Part shown: positions 1-12,465 of the stretch, one piece after another
Position numbering within the stretch: position 1 is the stretch's first letter
Layout: the number at the start of each line of letters is the position of its first letter
Assembly: GCF_000002995.4 (NCBI RefSeq)
Contig: NW_025062478.1
Coordinates: 124,001-188,000, forward strand
Direction of reading: 5' to 3'
Origin: Brugia malayi
Taxonomy: Eukaryota > Nematoda > Chromadorea > Rhabditida > Onchocercidae
Length of the DNA stretch: 64,000 nt
Made by a program: the position numbers and the translations under genes
Notes under the pieces: model-generated
Seen by the model: only the letters and a program-made list of their open reading frames with translations
Told to the model about the DNA's origin: nothing
Database searches by the model: none

Positions 1-2421
1 TTTCAGGTAGTCAAAATTATTAGAAAATCACTAGATGAACTGGGACGGAAGGAGGCGATGAGACATACATGGACAAATGAGACTTATTTAAACAATTTCG
101 ACTAAAGGCAAAAGACAGTACCTGGCTTAGTAATCAAAGCATTTTGGTGCTCTTTTCGAGAACATCTCAAAAGATGGAAATAATGGGAAGAGAAGGCACA
201 GCACAGCAAGTACCATAACCTTCCTTGCAATTCAAAGAAAGAAGTGATGATCAATGACATTTCTTATCATTCATGATAACCAATAATTAATTAATTAACA
301 AAAAGGGAGAAACTTCTTCTTTTGTCGTTTTCTTTAAAAGAAAAAAGAAACTGAGTCCCACTAAGAAATGTTTATAATTACAAACCAATTTCTATAAGCG
401 TAGCGTTAAAAAGACAGATTAATAGTAACTGTTAATTTAAATTTAATGGTTTAATTGATATCAGTAAATAAACAACATTAATAATGAAAAGTAATACTAA
501 TAATAATTAATGATATTAATAAACAGTTTCCATAATTCATTGGTTAATTCTCTATGAACTACTGGGCTGGCATGAACATGTGAGGTCAATAATGCTATTC
601 ATGTCACCTAAAGTTTGTACTTCAGTTCAGTCAATTAGCTTTTGTTTATTAAGAAGATATAATAGAAGCTGATATTAGCTTATTAAATCTTTGAAATTAT
701 CGCTTCTGAATGGTACTTGTGCAAGGGCAAAGAAAAGAAAAAATTTGGAGAGTCCTTGGCATTATTATTGCTAGTAATCATGAGTTGAAGATACGGTAGA
801 CGCAATGCTTGCACTCTCTTTTCACTATTTTCAAAAATAATTCAAACAAATTTATTCGAGAAAATAAGCCTGAATCTTTGGAGGTAAATATGAGATTGCA
901 ATTTACCCTAAAATTCGATAACAATTTTCAAATAATTTCAAAATCTTAAACTTAACTAGTCAATTAATACATACTGATATTCAAAAATTTCATATCTAAC
1001 TGGAAGAAAGAAAAGGAATGAGAAGACTACAGTTGCACCAGAAAGAATGGAAGTATTGCTAAGAAAACGCAATTACTCCAGTAGCACATTTTACCGTTTC
1101 CGGTTAAATGTATAAGAATTGCGAGAAGTGCATGTGTATCCGGAATAACTGGAGAGATAGCATGATGATGATCATCAAACCGGTTAGCATCCTTTTACAT
1201 TATACTTAATGCAACACAGTATCAGTGCATTTCTTTCATTTATATTTCCTTCAATTAGCGTCTGTTATAGTAAAATGTATCCAAGAAAACAAGTAACAGA
1301 TGGATGGAACGCTTACACAACATTATTACAATATGTATAGCATACTAAGATGAAATTTAAATATAAAAAAGTTGCACAGAACTTCAAGTAGAATATATTC
1401 CTTTACTACATGGTAATGTTCTGCTCATTCTTCAAAGTTCAAAGTATGTATCGTATTATCTGTAACTAAAGAATTAATTTAGAATTAAATTAACGACAAA
1501 TGGACCAACTTGAAATTTTAAAACGAATAATTACTTGCTATGAGTAATTCCCGACTTCGTTACTTTTTATCCTATTCAGAAGCAACGAAGATTAAATGCA
1601 TAAACAACCCGAGGAAAAAATGAAAATGCGGGAAATAAAGCAGAACCGAAAATTAAATTAAATTAAACTTGAAGTATAATGGCAGATGGAATGAAAAATC
1701 ATAGTGGAAAGTCCTACTGAGTACTGTGACACTGAATATTTCCATCAAACAGGTAAAGAGAAGAACTAAATTTCCCTGAAGGGATGTCATCATTTAAACT
1801 TATCGAAGCCAGTTTAATTGTTCATCTCAATTACGCATCAGTTAATCGATCGAGCGATCAAAATCATCGACGAACGGTCTTTCACATCATAAATTTAACA
1901 ATCCGGAAAATACCCTTTAACTGACCTTCTTACTTTCGGATCACTGTCGCTCTAATATTATCACTTCTTCTCTTCTTTTCACGGTTAATAACAATACAGT
2001 AACACCTTTAATTAGAATGATAGGTAACAAAGAAGTGATGCTGTAAACTGTAGAATACTGCTATCGAGAACAATTAGAGAAATGTCAGAATCTCAGGAAT
2101 GTTTATTGACAAATCCAAGGAATGCTTTTTTCAGGAAAAATATCTCAAACTGCGAAGATGTTTGACCAGTTTTTTAAAATCCAAAGAATTGCATACTTCA
2201 ATTCCTCAATAAATTATTTACCCAAAACAAAAAAATAAACACGATAATATTACGAAACACTATTACCACTAACAGCAATACATTTTGTCTGAATTTTAAG
2301 TCATTTGAAAACAAAATGGTACCGACACAAAATAAAATCAATAATACACCAAAAGAAATAGGATTTAGGCAACGGCGAAACTGCCCGCAACGGCAAAAAT
2401 CGATGCTGCGGGTAAACTAGA
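1..2421. other. AT-rich non-coding stretch
   Basis: I see no open frame with splice signals and no recognisable protein here on either strand. The sequence is AT-rich with many short ATTA and TAAT runs. It could be intergenic or part of a very long intron. Confidence 0.6.
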
Positions 2422-2565
2422 ATGGAAGAGAAGAGTAAGCCCAGGGCAAATTTCTTGTTTGAAACTCTTTGGTTTATGTGGAAGAAAGAAGCGCGAAAGG
2501 CGCAATCTCGGGATGAGCGCATGAAATGGAAAGAAATTCCATTCCGCAATAGCAACAATCAATAA
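2422..2565 (+). CDS. Small ORF or exon candidate, 47 codons, unknown
   Basis: An ATG at 2422 opens a 47-codon frame closed by TAA at 2563-2565. It lies in a locally GC-richer block (about 2370-2660) that stands out from the flanking AT-rich DNA. The peptide is strongly charged and rich in Lys, Arg and Glu, with Trp and Phe near its middle, and has no motif I recognise. It could be an upstream ORF or first exon of a plus-strand gene, or chance. An (AGT)n run follows at about 2620-2642. Confidence 0.18.
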   Translation: MEEKSKPRANFLFETLWFMWKKEARKAQSRDERMKWKEIPFRNSNNQ

Positions 2566-2619
2566 TGTACTTTCCTTCCGCACTGCTAACGGAGAAAGTT
2601 GAATGCGAAACTCTGTAAC

Positions 2620-2642
2620 AGTAGTAGTAGTAGTAGTAGTAA
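2620..2642. repeat. (AGT)n microsatellite
   Basis: About seven AGT units in a row, just 3' of a GC-richer block. Confidence 0.85.
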
Positions 2643-2849
2643 GAGGGACGGTGATGATCGGTGGGTGGTTTTTTGTTTTGAAAGGATGAGAGATGGTGAT
2701 AAAGGGAAGTGTTCAAGTTTAAGTGATTTGAGGGAAGATAAGACTGAAGAACACCAAACTAGTCGATTATTTGAGTTTTAAAAACAGGAATGGAGTGGAA
2801 TCACTAGAAGCCAGTGGTTGGCTACTTGGAAACAGCGACAGAGGGACGA

Positions 2850-2880
2850 GAGAGAGGGAGAGAGAGAGAGAGAGAGAGAC
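2850..2880. repeat. (GA)n purine tract
   Basis: A GAGA-rich purine run. Similar GA tracts recur at about 4388-4410 and 4485-4512. Confidence 0.8.
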
Positions 2881-3244
2881 AAAGAAACCCGAATTTTTAT
2901 TTTAAATTATTCAAAATCACAATTTATAATGCTTTACTCCTTACTTTCTTCTCCTTACATCCTCTCAAATACATTCTCGAAATGTGAAAAGCAGCAAGGA
3001 AATGTATGTGCGAAATGTTTCACATCAGTTTTATCAATTTCATTCCACTTAAGATGATGTGCATGGTTCAACGACATCATCCACTCTCTCCTTTCCTGTC
3101 ACCTCTCAGTTGGACATACTATATCGACAGTGAAATTTAAATGAATTCAAAACTATTCCACAAAATGCTCATACTATAATGGAAAAAGTCAGCATTACAG
3201 AAGAGAAACTGGAATGAAATTAAAGTGTTCCAGATATGGGTGTA

Positions 3245-3335
3245 GCAGTGATAATGATATTGATAATGATCACGATAATGATAATGATAATGATCACGAT
3301 AATGATAATGATAATGATAATGATCACGATAATAC
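3245..3335. repeat. GATAAT/GATCAC compound microsatellite
   Basis: Repeats of GATAAT interspersed with GATCAC, about 90 bp. A closely related array occurs at 10155-10235. The long open frames across both arrays are repeat artefacts (Tyr-His-Asp-rich peptides). Confidence 0.85.
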
Positions 3336-3924
3336 ACCGCCATGTTTTGTCATATTACAATAAGAAAGGTTTAACAGAAAATTTGGGGAGGGAAATAAAC
3401 GTTAAGTTCATTAAAATACTAAAATATTAAAGTTGATCGATGTGTAATATTTTTAAGGAACTTAGTGAAATGTTCGAGAAATATTCAATATGTTTACTGA
3501 GATCAAAATACCGACCAGAAGTGCGTCAAGGGTATATTACCCGATGATATATGCCCATGCGGGTAGAGATGTTGCAAAGGAGTGTTCGTTAAATGGGAAG
3601 TATATTGTCAACTGATTAACTAATTGATTGCAAAATATTGTTGTTGTCAAAAATGAAACATGCAATATTATACATTGGAGTATGGTGTTATTGTTTAACT
3701 GTAGTGTAAACAAAAGCAAAACGGAACGAAGCGGAACGGAATGGAATGAAACTAAACGGAACTCGCCGTCCATCTAATATCCTTCTGTCATCCTGTTTCC
3801 TGTTCCGGATAACTAACAGAAGTGATTCCTCAGACTTGTGTGCTGCTAGGAAGGTAGGAATCGGAACAACGAAATCAATCGATGCAAATAATGTCAATGA
3901 ATATTGGAGTGGGTGGAAATGAAA

Positions 3925-4031
3925 GTGTATATGTGTATGTGTGTGTCTGTGTCTGTCTGTATGTGTGTATGCGATGTGAAGACTCTCCGTGCCGGACACA
4001 CACACATGCACGGACATACACACACACACAG
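3925..4031. repeat. (TG)n tract followed by (CA)n tract
   Basis: TG/TATG-rich DNA at about 3925-3972 is followed by CA-rich DNA at about 3997-4031, separated by some 25 bp. The two tracts are complementary, so the region can fold as an imperfect hairpin. It ends just upstream of the GC-rich island at 4060. Confidence 0.75.
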
Positions 4032-4059
4032 ATTTTAAAAGCCTTTTGGTGAATTCAGA

Positions 4060-4390
4060 TGCAGCATCGGTGGTTGAACAGCGCACTACGGACGCACGCA
4101 CTCAACAGACAGACGGACACATCCGCGCAGACTGTCAGACGAGAGTTGTGTGAAGGGGCGGCAATATCCCGCACACTACTGCGCTCACTCCACCCAACTG
4201 CCACTCCGAGATCTGTGCGGTGGCCACCGCACCGCCGCCGGTTGCGACAGTGCACGCCTTGCACGCGCTGCTGCGGTCGTTCATCCTTCGCTGGTGCAAG
4301 CTTCGGTCGTACGAGGCTTTCAGTGTCAACATTCGTTTGGTGACAGCAAATCTGCCCATAACGTCCCTCAATGGACAGCGCAGCAGGGAG
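4060..4390. promoter_or_regulatory. GC-rich, CpG-rich island; possible promoter or first exon
   Basis: Roughly 330 bp of GC- and CpG-rich sequence sits in DNA that is otherwise strongly AT-rich. Several frames on both strands stay open here, as expected when stop codons are rare for compositional reasons, and none of the translations resembles a known family. No confident donor site in a favoured frame was found. I read it as a promoter or untranslated first exon of an unidentified gene; strand unknown. Confidence 0.4.
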
Positions 4391-5847
4391 AGAGAGAGAG
4401 AGGGAGGAGGGGATGAAGTGAGAAGTAGTGGGCGTAGGATGAGAATTTCAAAACATCGCTTGTAAACTGAACTAATTTACAAGGAAGAGAGAGGGAGGGA
4501 GAGAGAGAGGGATGTAAACAAAGACAGAGAAGAGAGGATGTCACTCTTCTAAGAGGTGTCTAGTTCAAATGATCTCGAACAGAATGATGGCAGGAGTGTC
4601 GGAGGGACTGGAAGGAATAAATCGTTTGCCAATTCGTCTTATTTGCGAGTTGGCGTCGTTAAGTTGTAATACAAGTAAGAAGTGTGTACACGTATGGATT
4701 GACGTGACGTAAAGTGCAGTCAGACGTACTGCTATAGCGGATGGATTAACTGATACCATTAATTCACGCAAATAGTTAACATGTGGGTGTCAGTGACAAG
4801 CAACAAATGTTCTTAAACAGTGAACTATTTGGCAGATTGATATTGGTAGAGTCACGTGATTATTAGCATCCGGGAATTAGCTACTTGACAGAGCCATCTA
4901 TTCTCGACCGTCAGTATTTACTTGAGTATATCGTCATAATAATATATATGCGTAAACAATCTCGTGTTTCAGTTAAAATACATACACGGTGATTTACTTT
5001 CATTGTATAAATTTTAAAGAAATGATTGACGGAGGTGAGGTCACGTCACGCTTTTCGGTGACACTTTAATTTAGCGCATCTTCCGAGATGACCTAGTTGA
5101 GTACACAGTAATGATTAGCTGCTGAGAGGACAAGGGAATGAGGAATGAAGAGAAAGAGATAATAATAAAATAATGATGATGGTAATAATAATAGTAAATA
5201 GTAAAAATTAGTAATGAATATGACAAAATTTAAATGAAATGAGTAAAATCTACCAAAGTTATCAAAAGGATAATAAAAAAAGTTCTCGCCACTTTTTCAT
5301 TATTTATTTAATTATCGAAACTATCTCAGTAATATTTGAAATTAGTTTTTCTTTTTTGTTTATTATATATGATGAAAATAGCTCAGTATATTCTCAACAG
5401 TCATTCATTAATTAATTACTTAATTAGCAAAGACATATCAAGTTGGCGCTAATCTAAAACATCTTAAACTTATTTATAATTTCATAGATGCGAGAGACTT
5501 CCTTTAACTTATAGCAAGGCCAATAACAAGAGTTGACACATCAGCGATCGATTTTCACTTCAAATAGCTTAGCAAAGTTGCAAGGACTGATGGAATTAAC
5601 TAACAAACTGACTGATATTCTGCTACCACCTGTTGCTGTGTCCCTTCCACAGGTACTGTCTGCCTCACAGTCACACTGTGACAGTAATGGACAGATGAGT
5701 CAGCACGCTTAGCTTATCCACCTTCTGTCTCTGTGTTGCACAACCCGAACACCTGCTAACCACAGTGACCCTATCTACCTGGCTGTAGTAACATCTGAGA
5801 TTATTCACCCATATTATTTACCCATATCATTTACCTTTCCCAGCTAT

Positions 5848-5874
5848 AACACACACACACACACACACACACAC
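5848..5874. repeat. (AC)n microsatellite
   Basis: About 13 AC units followed by a CATA-rich tail. Confidence 0.9.
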
Positions 5875-7035
5875 TACATACAGACATACATACACATACA
5901 CATACGAAATGAAGTGAAAAAGTTTGAACTGAGAAGGAGAAACTTCATCGTTCCTTTTTTCTTCAATAAATCAATGCACTGAGATTATTTGAAGGGAAAG
6001 AAAAGAGAAGAGAAGAACAGAAAGCGCCCATCTCGAGGTGATCGATGTCACCTCACCGAGAGCACTGCGCCCTCTCTGAGTCATTCATTCATTCTAAGTG
6101 ATTCATTCCATTTACTGCGTCACATTTCATTTTAGGAAAATAAAGATTGAAATAATAAAAAAGAAATAAATTTCAATTTGTTTCACATTATTGACATTTG
6201 AAATAACTGTTGAAAGTAGAAATAATTTTAAAATAAGTACCAAATCGCATCGTATAGAATCAAAATGCAATTTTAGCACTGAAATAATTTGTGAAGCGCT
6301 AAAAGTGCTTTGATCTGCTCCGAGTGTCACATGCAAACAAGTAAGTATCAATAACAGACATTCGCTAATTTTACCACATTTGACAAAGTTTTGCTCAAAC
6401 AAAGTTAATGCGACAATTCAACAGCATCCTCAATTGTCAGAGAGAGAAAAAGCACTCAGTAAAATTATTGATAAATCGATTTTCACTGCATGTCATAAAA
6501 AATATTTTATTATTTTGTGAATCAAAATTTTGTGAAGAGAAAAAAAAAAAAACAAATAAGTAAAAAATAAGAATATGAATGATCAGTTAATAGTAAATTG
6601 AGAATTAATTTGTTAGTAACAAAAGAATTTCAGAATTTTGCATTTTCTTACAAAAGAAGAAGAAACAAAGAACTGAAAAAGATAAAAGTTTTCTAAATGT
6701 AATAATTAATTAAAGCGGTTTCTGTGTTGATTCTGAACGATTAGCCGGAATTGAACGGATTGATAGATATTTTGAAATGAAATGAAAAAGAAGAAGGAGA
6801 GGAAGCTAACTAATTAGTTAATCTTATCGAAAAAAAGAAGAAAATAAAGAGAGAAATTTTTTGAAATTAGATATAGATAATGATAAAGAAAGGCAAACAG
6901 CTGGAAATTTTAAATGAAAATGAGAGGAAAAACAAAAAAAAAGATTGATTCATTACTTTGACTTTGATAAATTCAATTTCAACTAACAACAATCATAAAT
7001 CGATGAGATAACTGACATTGAATTGCTTCGACAAA

Positions 7036-7062
7036 TATCATATCATATCATATCATATCAGT
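7036..7062. repeat. (ATATC)n microsatellite
   Basis: Five tandem ATATC units. Confidence 0.85.
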
Positions 7063-8799
7063 GGCATTCACTCACAACTATAGGTTGATACTGACAAAAA
7101 TGAATAATGAACGATTTGAAAAAGTTAAAATTTCCCAATAATTAATGATTTCGAATTCATTTATTTGTATTGAACGGAAATGGTTTGTTAATCATAAATG
7201 ACTGATAAATACTGATAAGATTAACACAAAGACAAACTGACAATGCAAACTGTATGAGTTATGAAATGAAATGGCTTCTTTCTATTCCGGAATCCTTCTC
7301 TCCCGGAATCCTTTTTTCTCATGCAAATTTATGAGAGTTTCCTGACGAAACGGATAACAGAACACCTGAGAGCATGTCTATTCCTGAAGATCGGTGACAA
7401 AAAAGAAAAATTAGAACGGATCAACCAGATGGAATATTATAACACTTTAGATTCTCCTATAATTTGGAACTGCTAAATTGTAGACGGAACAGAGCTAATC
7501 AACAATTCAAATAGTTTTATCATCGATTGATGAAAATGAAGAATGATAGAGAGGTATGTGATTTATATTTAAGAAAAAGAATAAAACTTGGGGATTTGAC
7601 GAGAGCTATCATTTGCACCTTATTAAGTCAAATTGTCGTTACAATTGCGCAATTGTCCACCTCGTTTTCATTGCTGACAAATTCGAAAGAAATTAACAAC
7701 AGTGATTATCACTTGAATCGTTTATAAATTATTCCATAGTCCAGTCATCATTACATAAATTTATTTTGTCATCTTTTCTTGATTTAAACAAAATTTCATT
7801 TGAAAAAAGTTTTTGCATATTACGAACAGATTTGTTTTGAACAGAATTCGAATCATTTAAATTTATTTAAATTAGTGATCCATTTTTTTGATTAAGATTA
7901 ATGTCTACCACAAATAAAGATGTAAAAAAGAATTAATCAAATGAATGATTAAATGGTAAGGTGAAGAAAAATTGTTGGAAGGTATGAAATAGGTGAACAG
8001 ATAAAGGTCAAACGAAAGAGTAAATGAGGAGACGATGAAATTGGGGTGAAAGACATGGACATACCTAAAAGTCAAGAATCTCGAATAAGTCGAGAGTGTC
8101 ATGGTAAAATAGAGACGGTTGGAGGAACACAATAAATGGACAATCGTTCATCGCCATTTTTTAATGACAATTTGATAAGAGTTTGATGAAAATTGTAAAA
8201 TATAGTCAAAAAAACCTTACCTCTCAAGAATTTCATTAATCAAAATTTTTTTCCCCAAGAAAAAAGTTCATAAAAAAAAATCTCAAGAGAGGAAAAATTG
8301 TCTAACTTTTTACTTCCGTGAAAAAATTTCGTCGTTTTCCAAAAATTGCCTAAGTGTTCTTTTTTGCGAGGATTTTTAGCTTATCTATTTATATCTTTTA
8401 TTATTTGAATATCTAAAAAAGCAGTTATAAATAGCAGTGCTAGAAATTTGGAAGAGATATTTAATCGCTTTGTTAAGAAGCAGTAAAAAACTTCTGGAAA
8501 ATAAAATTTCATCAGTGATAACTTTACCAAATTGAGTGCAATATTTCATGCCTATAAATATTTATTAAAAATTTAAAAGAAAAAGCAAAATTTATTTTTC
8601 AGTGGAAAATTCCTCGTACGATTTATGTAAATGAAATAAATCTTTTATCTAGCCACGCCTAATTTTCATTTCTTTTTCCAAATTTAATTCTTTCAAATGA
8701 ATTTCCCTTTTTTATTGAAGCGAATTTTCTAAGAAACTGGCAAACTATCAAAGCATATAATATTTGACACAGTAAACACTGGCATATACCTAAACATTA

Positions 8800-8832
8800 G
8801 GTAAGTAAGTAAGTAAGTAAGTAAGTAAGTTA
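8800..8832. repeat. (GTAA)n microsatellite
   Basis: About eight AAGT/GTAA units. Each unit contains a perfect GTAAGT splice-donor-like string, so gene predictors may be misled here. Confidence 0.85.
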
Positions 8833-10154
8833 AGTAAATAAGCTCAAAATCATTGCTGCACAGTCCTCCAAAACAACAATAACAACTGTAAGTGTTTTTC
8901 TTCTCAAATTGCGATGAGTCAGTTTTTGCTCTTTGAAATATTTGCCACTTCTCCTTCTAGTAGTAGCAGCAGGAAAAGCGGAAAGCAATTCCCCTTCTTC
9001 GAGAATTAGTGATTGGCCTAAATCCGTTTTCTGGATCGGAATCGCCGTGCACTTTATGATTTATGAAATCCGGTTCAGATCATTAAGTTGGACTGAATTA
9101 CGGCGTATCACATTTCGGATTTTGATATGCGTGACATTTCGCGTGACATCTCGATATGTATGTATATCATTTGTGATATCGGATATCAAAGTTTTCGTGG
9201 ATTAGATCGTCTCCGAACATTTCCTTTCTCTTTTCCTTTAATCCTCTTTTTAAAGGGACAGTCCCTCAAGATATGTTTAGAAGAGAAAATCAGTTTAAAA
9301 TAAACTTTACTTACAGGAAAATAAACTATCATTTTACTATTTCAAAGGATTATTTAAAGCCTAGCAATATTCTTTCTCTTTTCGCTTTCTCAAGGGATTA
9401 TTTAATAACTTTGAATTATTTAATAACTAAAGTTTAGTGTTTTTAGAAATATTTAGAATACCTTTCAGACTATATTTTTCTTTTTTTTTGGCCAGAACAA
9501 CTTTCTGTCTAACAACATTTTAACTTTTCAGCCAAAAACGATTGAAGATCGTTCTCCAATTATAAAATTAACTTTTGTTTTCTGCCCTTTTCGTCAACCA
9601 ACAATTTCCGACGATTATTACTTATTATTAGGTGGAAACAGTTTATTCTGTAATTTTCATCTCTTCCTGATTTTCTTGATTGTAACGATCGATTTCCCTG
9701 ATCTCCTTGATCACTAAACCTTAGCTTAACTATTTTATTTATTTCTATACAATGTTTAAAGTAATTTTACGCATGGAATTTTCAAATGACAGTTGTCATC
9801 GAAGTATCTCATCAGTTTAAATTTACTTGAAAATATTTATTTACTTTCATCTTTAGTGAAAAATAAAAGGAAGTCGAGATTGAATCTATGTAATAATAAA
9901 TGGATTGTGTTGATGGCATAAGCCTGAATCAACCTGAGAAAGCAGGCAATTAAGTTTGAGAAATAATTGGTGTCTCTAATATTGCTAACATTTAGGGAAT
10001 GGATGATTGTAGCATTTTATCTCCCAAAACATTAAATTTTAATTAATGCATAATTCAGAATAAGTTTTTTTCTTTTTGATTTACTGTTATAAGGAAGCAA
10101 AAGAAGAAAAAATATTACTAAGCTTGAAACAATCGTTTAAAATGAAAAAAAAAA

Positions 10155-10235
10155 AGTGAATAATGATAATAATAATGATCATGATGATGATAATGATCAT
10201 GATTATGATAATGATCATGATAACGATGATGACGA
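10155..10235. repeat. GATAAT/GATCATGAT compound microsatellite
   Basis: Same family as the array at 3245-3335: GATAAT with GATCATGAT variants. Confidence 0.8.
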
Positions 10236-10621
10236 TTTCTCAGAGTTTTTAAAAGTAAGCATGTAGCGATCATTAGAAGACAGTACTGTTTCCTGTGTGA
10301 AAATAAAATTAAAACTGAAAAAAAATTTAACAAATCGAAAGACTGTCATGTTTGTTTATACTATGCAACGAGAATGATAGCTAAAAGAGAGGAAAAGATA
10401 AATTGCTTAGATGAAATTAATTGCTTAGATGAAAATTGCTCAACGAAAAATTAAATTTTACTCCGAAAAAAAAAAAAATTAAATCTTTTTTTTTTTAAAT
10501 TGTCTTACGTAATCTAACAGTGAGAAAAAGAAGAGGAAAAATTGATAATAATGTTTGATAAAAATAAGTTCACAGTAAAATTTATTTTAATTATCGGAAA
10601 ATTAAGAAATACAATTATAAA

Positions 10622-10708
10622 TACACACACACACACACTACATACATACATGCACATACACACACATACACACACATACATACACATACACATACATACA
10701 TACATACA
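10622..10708. repeat. (CA)n/(CATA)n microsatellite
   Basis: Alternating CACA and CATACATA runs over about 87 bp. Open frames across it on both strands are repeat artefacts. Confidence 0.85.
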
Positions 10709-10869
10709 AACACGTGTTATGTTAGTGGATTAATCGAATAAAATAATTTTGCGACAAAATCACTTATTGTGTTCTCCAATGTTTTTTCTTTTTTTAATTT
10801 CATGTGAAAATGAAAAGCCTTGAAGTGGTCAAAGAAAAGAAGAATTAATTCGAACATAATTAGCCATAC

Positions 10870-12366
10870 CTTTTGTTGTTGTCTCCGTTGTTGTTGTTTT
10901 CTTTTTTCACTATTATAAATTTCATTATCAACATTTCTTCTCTGTCTTGCAATTTCTTCCTGATGCATACCTATAGAAATGAATACTTTAAAATCTTAAA
11001 ATGTATTTAATTTGCTAATTCAATTCTTAATCTTAAATAATTAAATTAAAAAAAAAAAATGCATGCAAAATTCAATGACAAATTTCATTCTATTCTTTTT
11101 CCTTTTTTTTTTTTTTTTTTCTCTTCAAAATTCGTTTCTTTTTCAAATTATTAGATAAAATCACGTGAATTACTAAGTGATAATTTCATGCAACGTAAAA
11201 CATTTGTTAGACATTCATTTCTTCCATTTTTCTTTTTTCATTTTTTCTCGAAACAAATTTTCGTCGTTGAATTAGCAATTAGCAACACAAAAAGGAAAAA
11301 CACTTCATCTTCTCATTAATAAGCAAAGCAAACAAATCACCAACCACTTGAAATGAGAGCAACAACGCCAGCAGTGGCTGTGGCAATACCAACTCCGCTC
11401 AATTGCTCGTTCACAAGAGCGCTTCTGGTGGAAGAAGTTTGCAACGAGATTGCCGGTGAGGCGCTCGCACGTCGTTTGTGATGGTGAAGCGTTAATGGTA
11501 ACAATGATTTATCATCGTTCACATTTGAATGATTTTGATCAATATTTTTACGAAACGGTACTAACGTGTTCAGAAATGAGCCACTTCGACGTTGAATCGT
11601 TTTTGATAAACGTTTTGTCCATGTGGTACGACCTTTAAAAAACAAAAAAAGAAAAAAACTGTTCTTTACTATTAAATGAAAGTTTTACTTGATCACAGGT
11701 TATTAATGGATATTTTGTTAGTAAATTTCTTTTTTATTTTCGTTGTTGATAAATGAGATTTAATGAGAATGTCAAGATTATACAATAGAATTGTCATAAA
11801 AACTGATAATCAAAAATGTGAAATAAATTTATATCTTGCAAATAATTTTTAATGTCATTTCTGATTTCATTGACAAAAATCAAAGTTGTTGAAATTCGAA
11901 ATTGAAATACTCAATTACAGTGCCCACCATATGAAAGATAGATTAAAACTTTTTAATTCTTACAATCACTAATTTTATGACAACTTCAAGCAAACTGAAC
12001 CATATCCGAAATATATCAAATTGTGGTATATTTTAAAAAATTTGTTTCTTTTTATTAGAGTAAAGTTTTTTTTTTTTTCAGGAATTTTAATATGCGACAA
12101 TACTAACAATAATTATTTGTAAAACACACACAAAATTAATTTCTTAGTTTTATTATTTTTTTTTTAATTTCAAAAGATAAGGAAAAAAGGCAAAAAAAAA
12201 AAATAGAAAATACATTGAAATGAAAGAAACCTGGCGTTGAACGCAATACTACCGTCTGTGACGGTGACGACGTCTCACGTAATGGCGGCGATGACGTTTC
12301 ACGTGACTGCTGCTCATCCATTGCTGATAATTCGGTCATTGTGGCAGATGCGGTTGGCATTGCCAT
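10870..12366 (-). CDS. Unrecognised protein, partial minus-strand gene, three exons seen
   Basis: Three exons join in frame on the minus strand: 12366-12231, 11632-11345 and 10970-10870 (175 codons). Donors and acceptors are canonical (CAG|GT and TTTAAAG at intron 1; G|GT and CTATAG at intron 2; AAAAG|GTATGG at the end), and both junctions create Gly codons. The last donor shows that the gene continues at lower coordinates, where I found no further exon. The protein begins with a Ser/Thr/Met-rich segment, then a basic stretch with an RRASASP motif (a possible basophilic kinase site, by inference). A short hydrophobic segment, GVGIATATAGVVALISS, follows at about residues 123-139, then a highly charged Gln/Arg/Lys/Glu-rich tail suggesting a helix or coiled coil. 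I do not recognise the family. The start ATG at 12366 is the first in frame, though the frame is open a little further upstream and an acceptor-like CACAG lies there. Confidence 0.6.
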
Positions 12367-12465
12367 CTTTGCTTGCTGTTCCCTTTCCGTCAAAATATTT
12401 TCATCGAAAGCAAGCGCAGAAAGCAGAACGCTGTGTTAGTTTATCATCTGTACATTACATCGGTA

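Larger units (their letters stand above)
4480..10869. other. AT-rich gene-poor stretch with microsatellites
   Basis: About 6.4 kb without a supported gene. It holds (AC)n at 5848-5874, (ATATC)n at 7036-7062, (GTAA)n at 8800-8832 and a CA/CATA tract at 10622-10708. A possible but weak 3' exon lies at 5653-5712. If the minus-strand gene at 12366-10870 continues, its later exons should be in this stretch or beyond, but I could not identify them. Confidence 0.5.

Noticed and set aside
3137..3430. His/Tyr/Asp-rich frames over 3245-3335 and over 10155-10235
   Set aside because: Products of GATAAT-type microsatellites, open on both strands, with no splice context or homology.
3688..4101. 137-codon minus-strand open frame
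   Set aside because: Crosses TG and CA tracts and simple sequence; Cys/Val and His/Thr dipeptide runs are translation of microsatellites.
4059..4465. Several overlapping open frames on both strands in the GC-rich island
   Set aside because: All arise from low stop-codon frequency in GC-rich DNA; no frame shows family similarity. Kept only as a regulatory-island call.
6127..6402. Minus-strand frame resembling a signal peptide
   Set aside because: It starts at TTG, not ATG, and lies in AT-rich DNA; hydrophobic translations are common there.
7527..7727. Plus-strand 66-codon frame with a hydrophobic stretch
   Set aside because: No homology, AT-rich codons and no convincing splice or promoter context beyond an internal GTATGT.
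8914..9205. Two overlapping plus-strand frames, one with a Ser run
   Set aside because: Neither has both splice signals or recognisable protein; the Ser run comes from a short AGTAGCAGC repeat.
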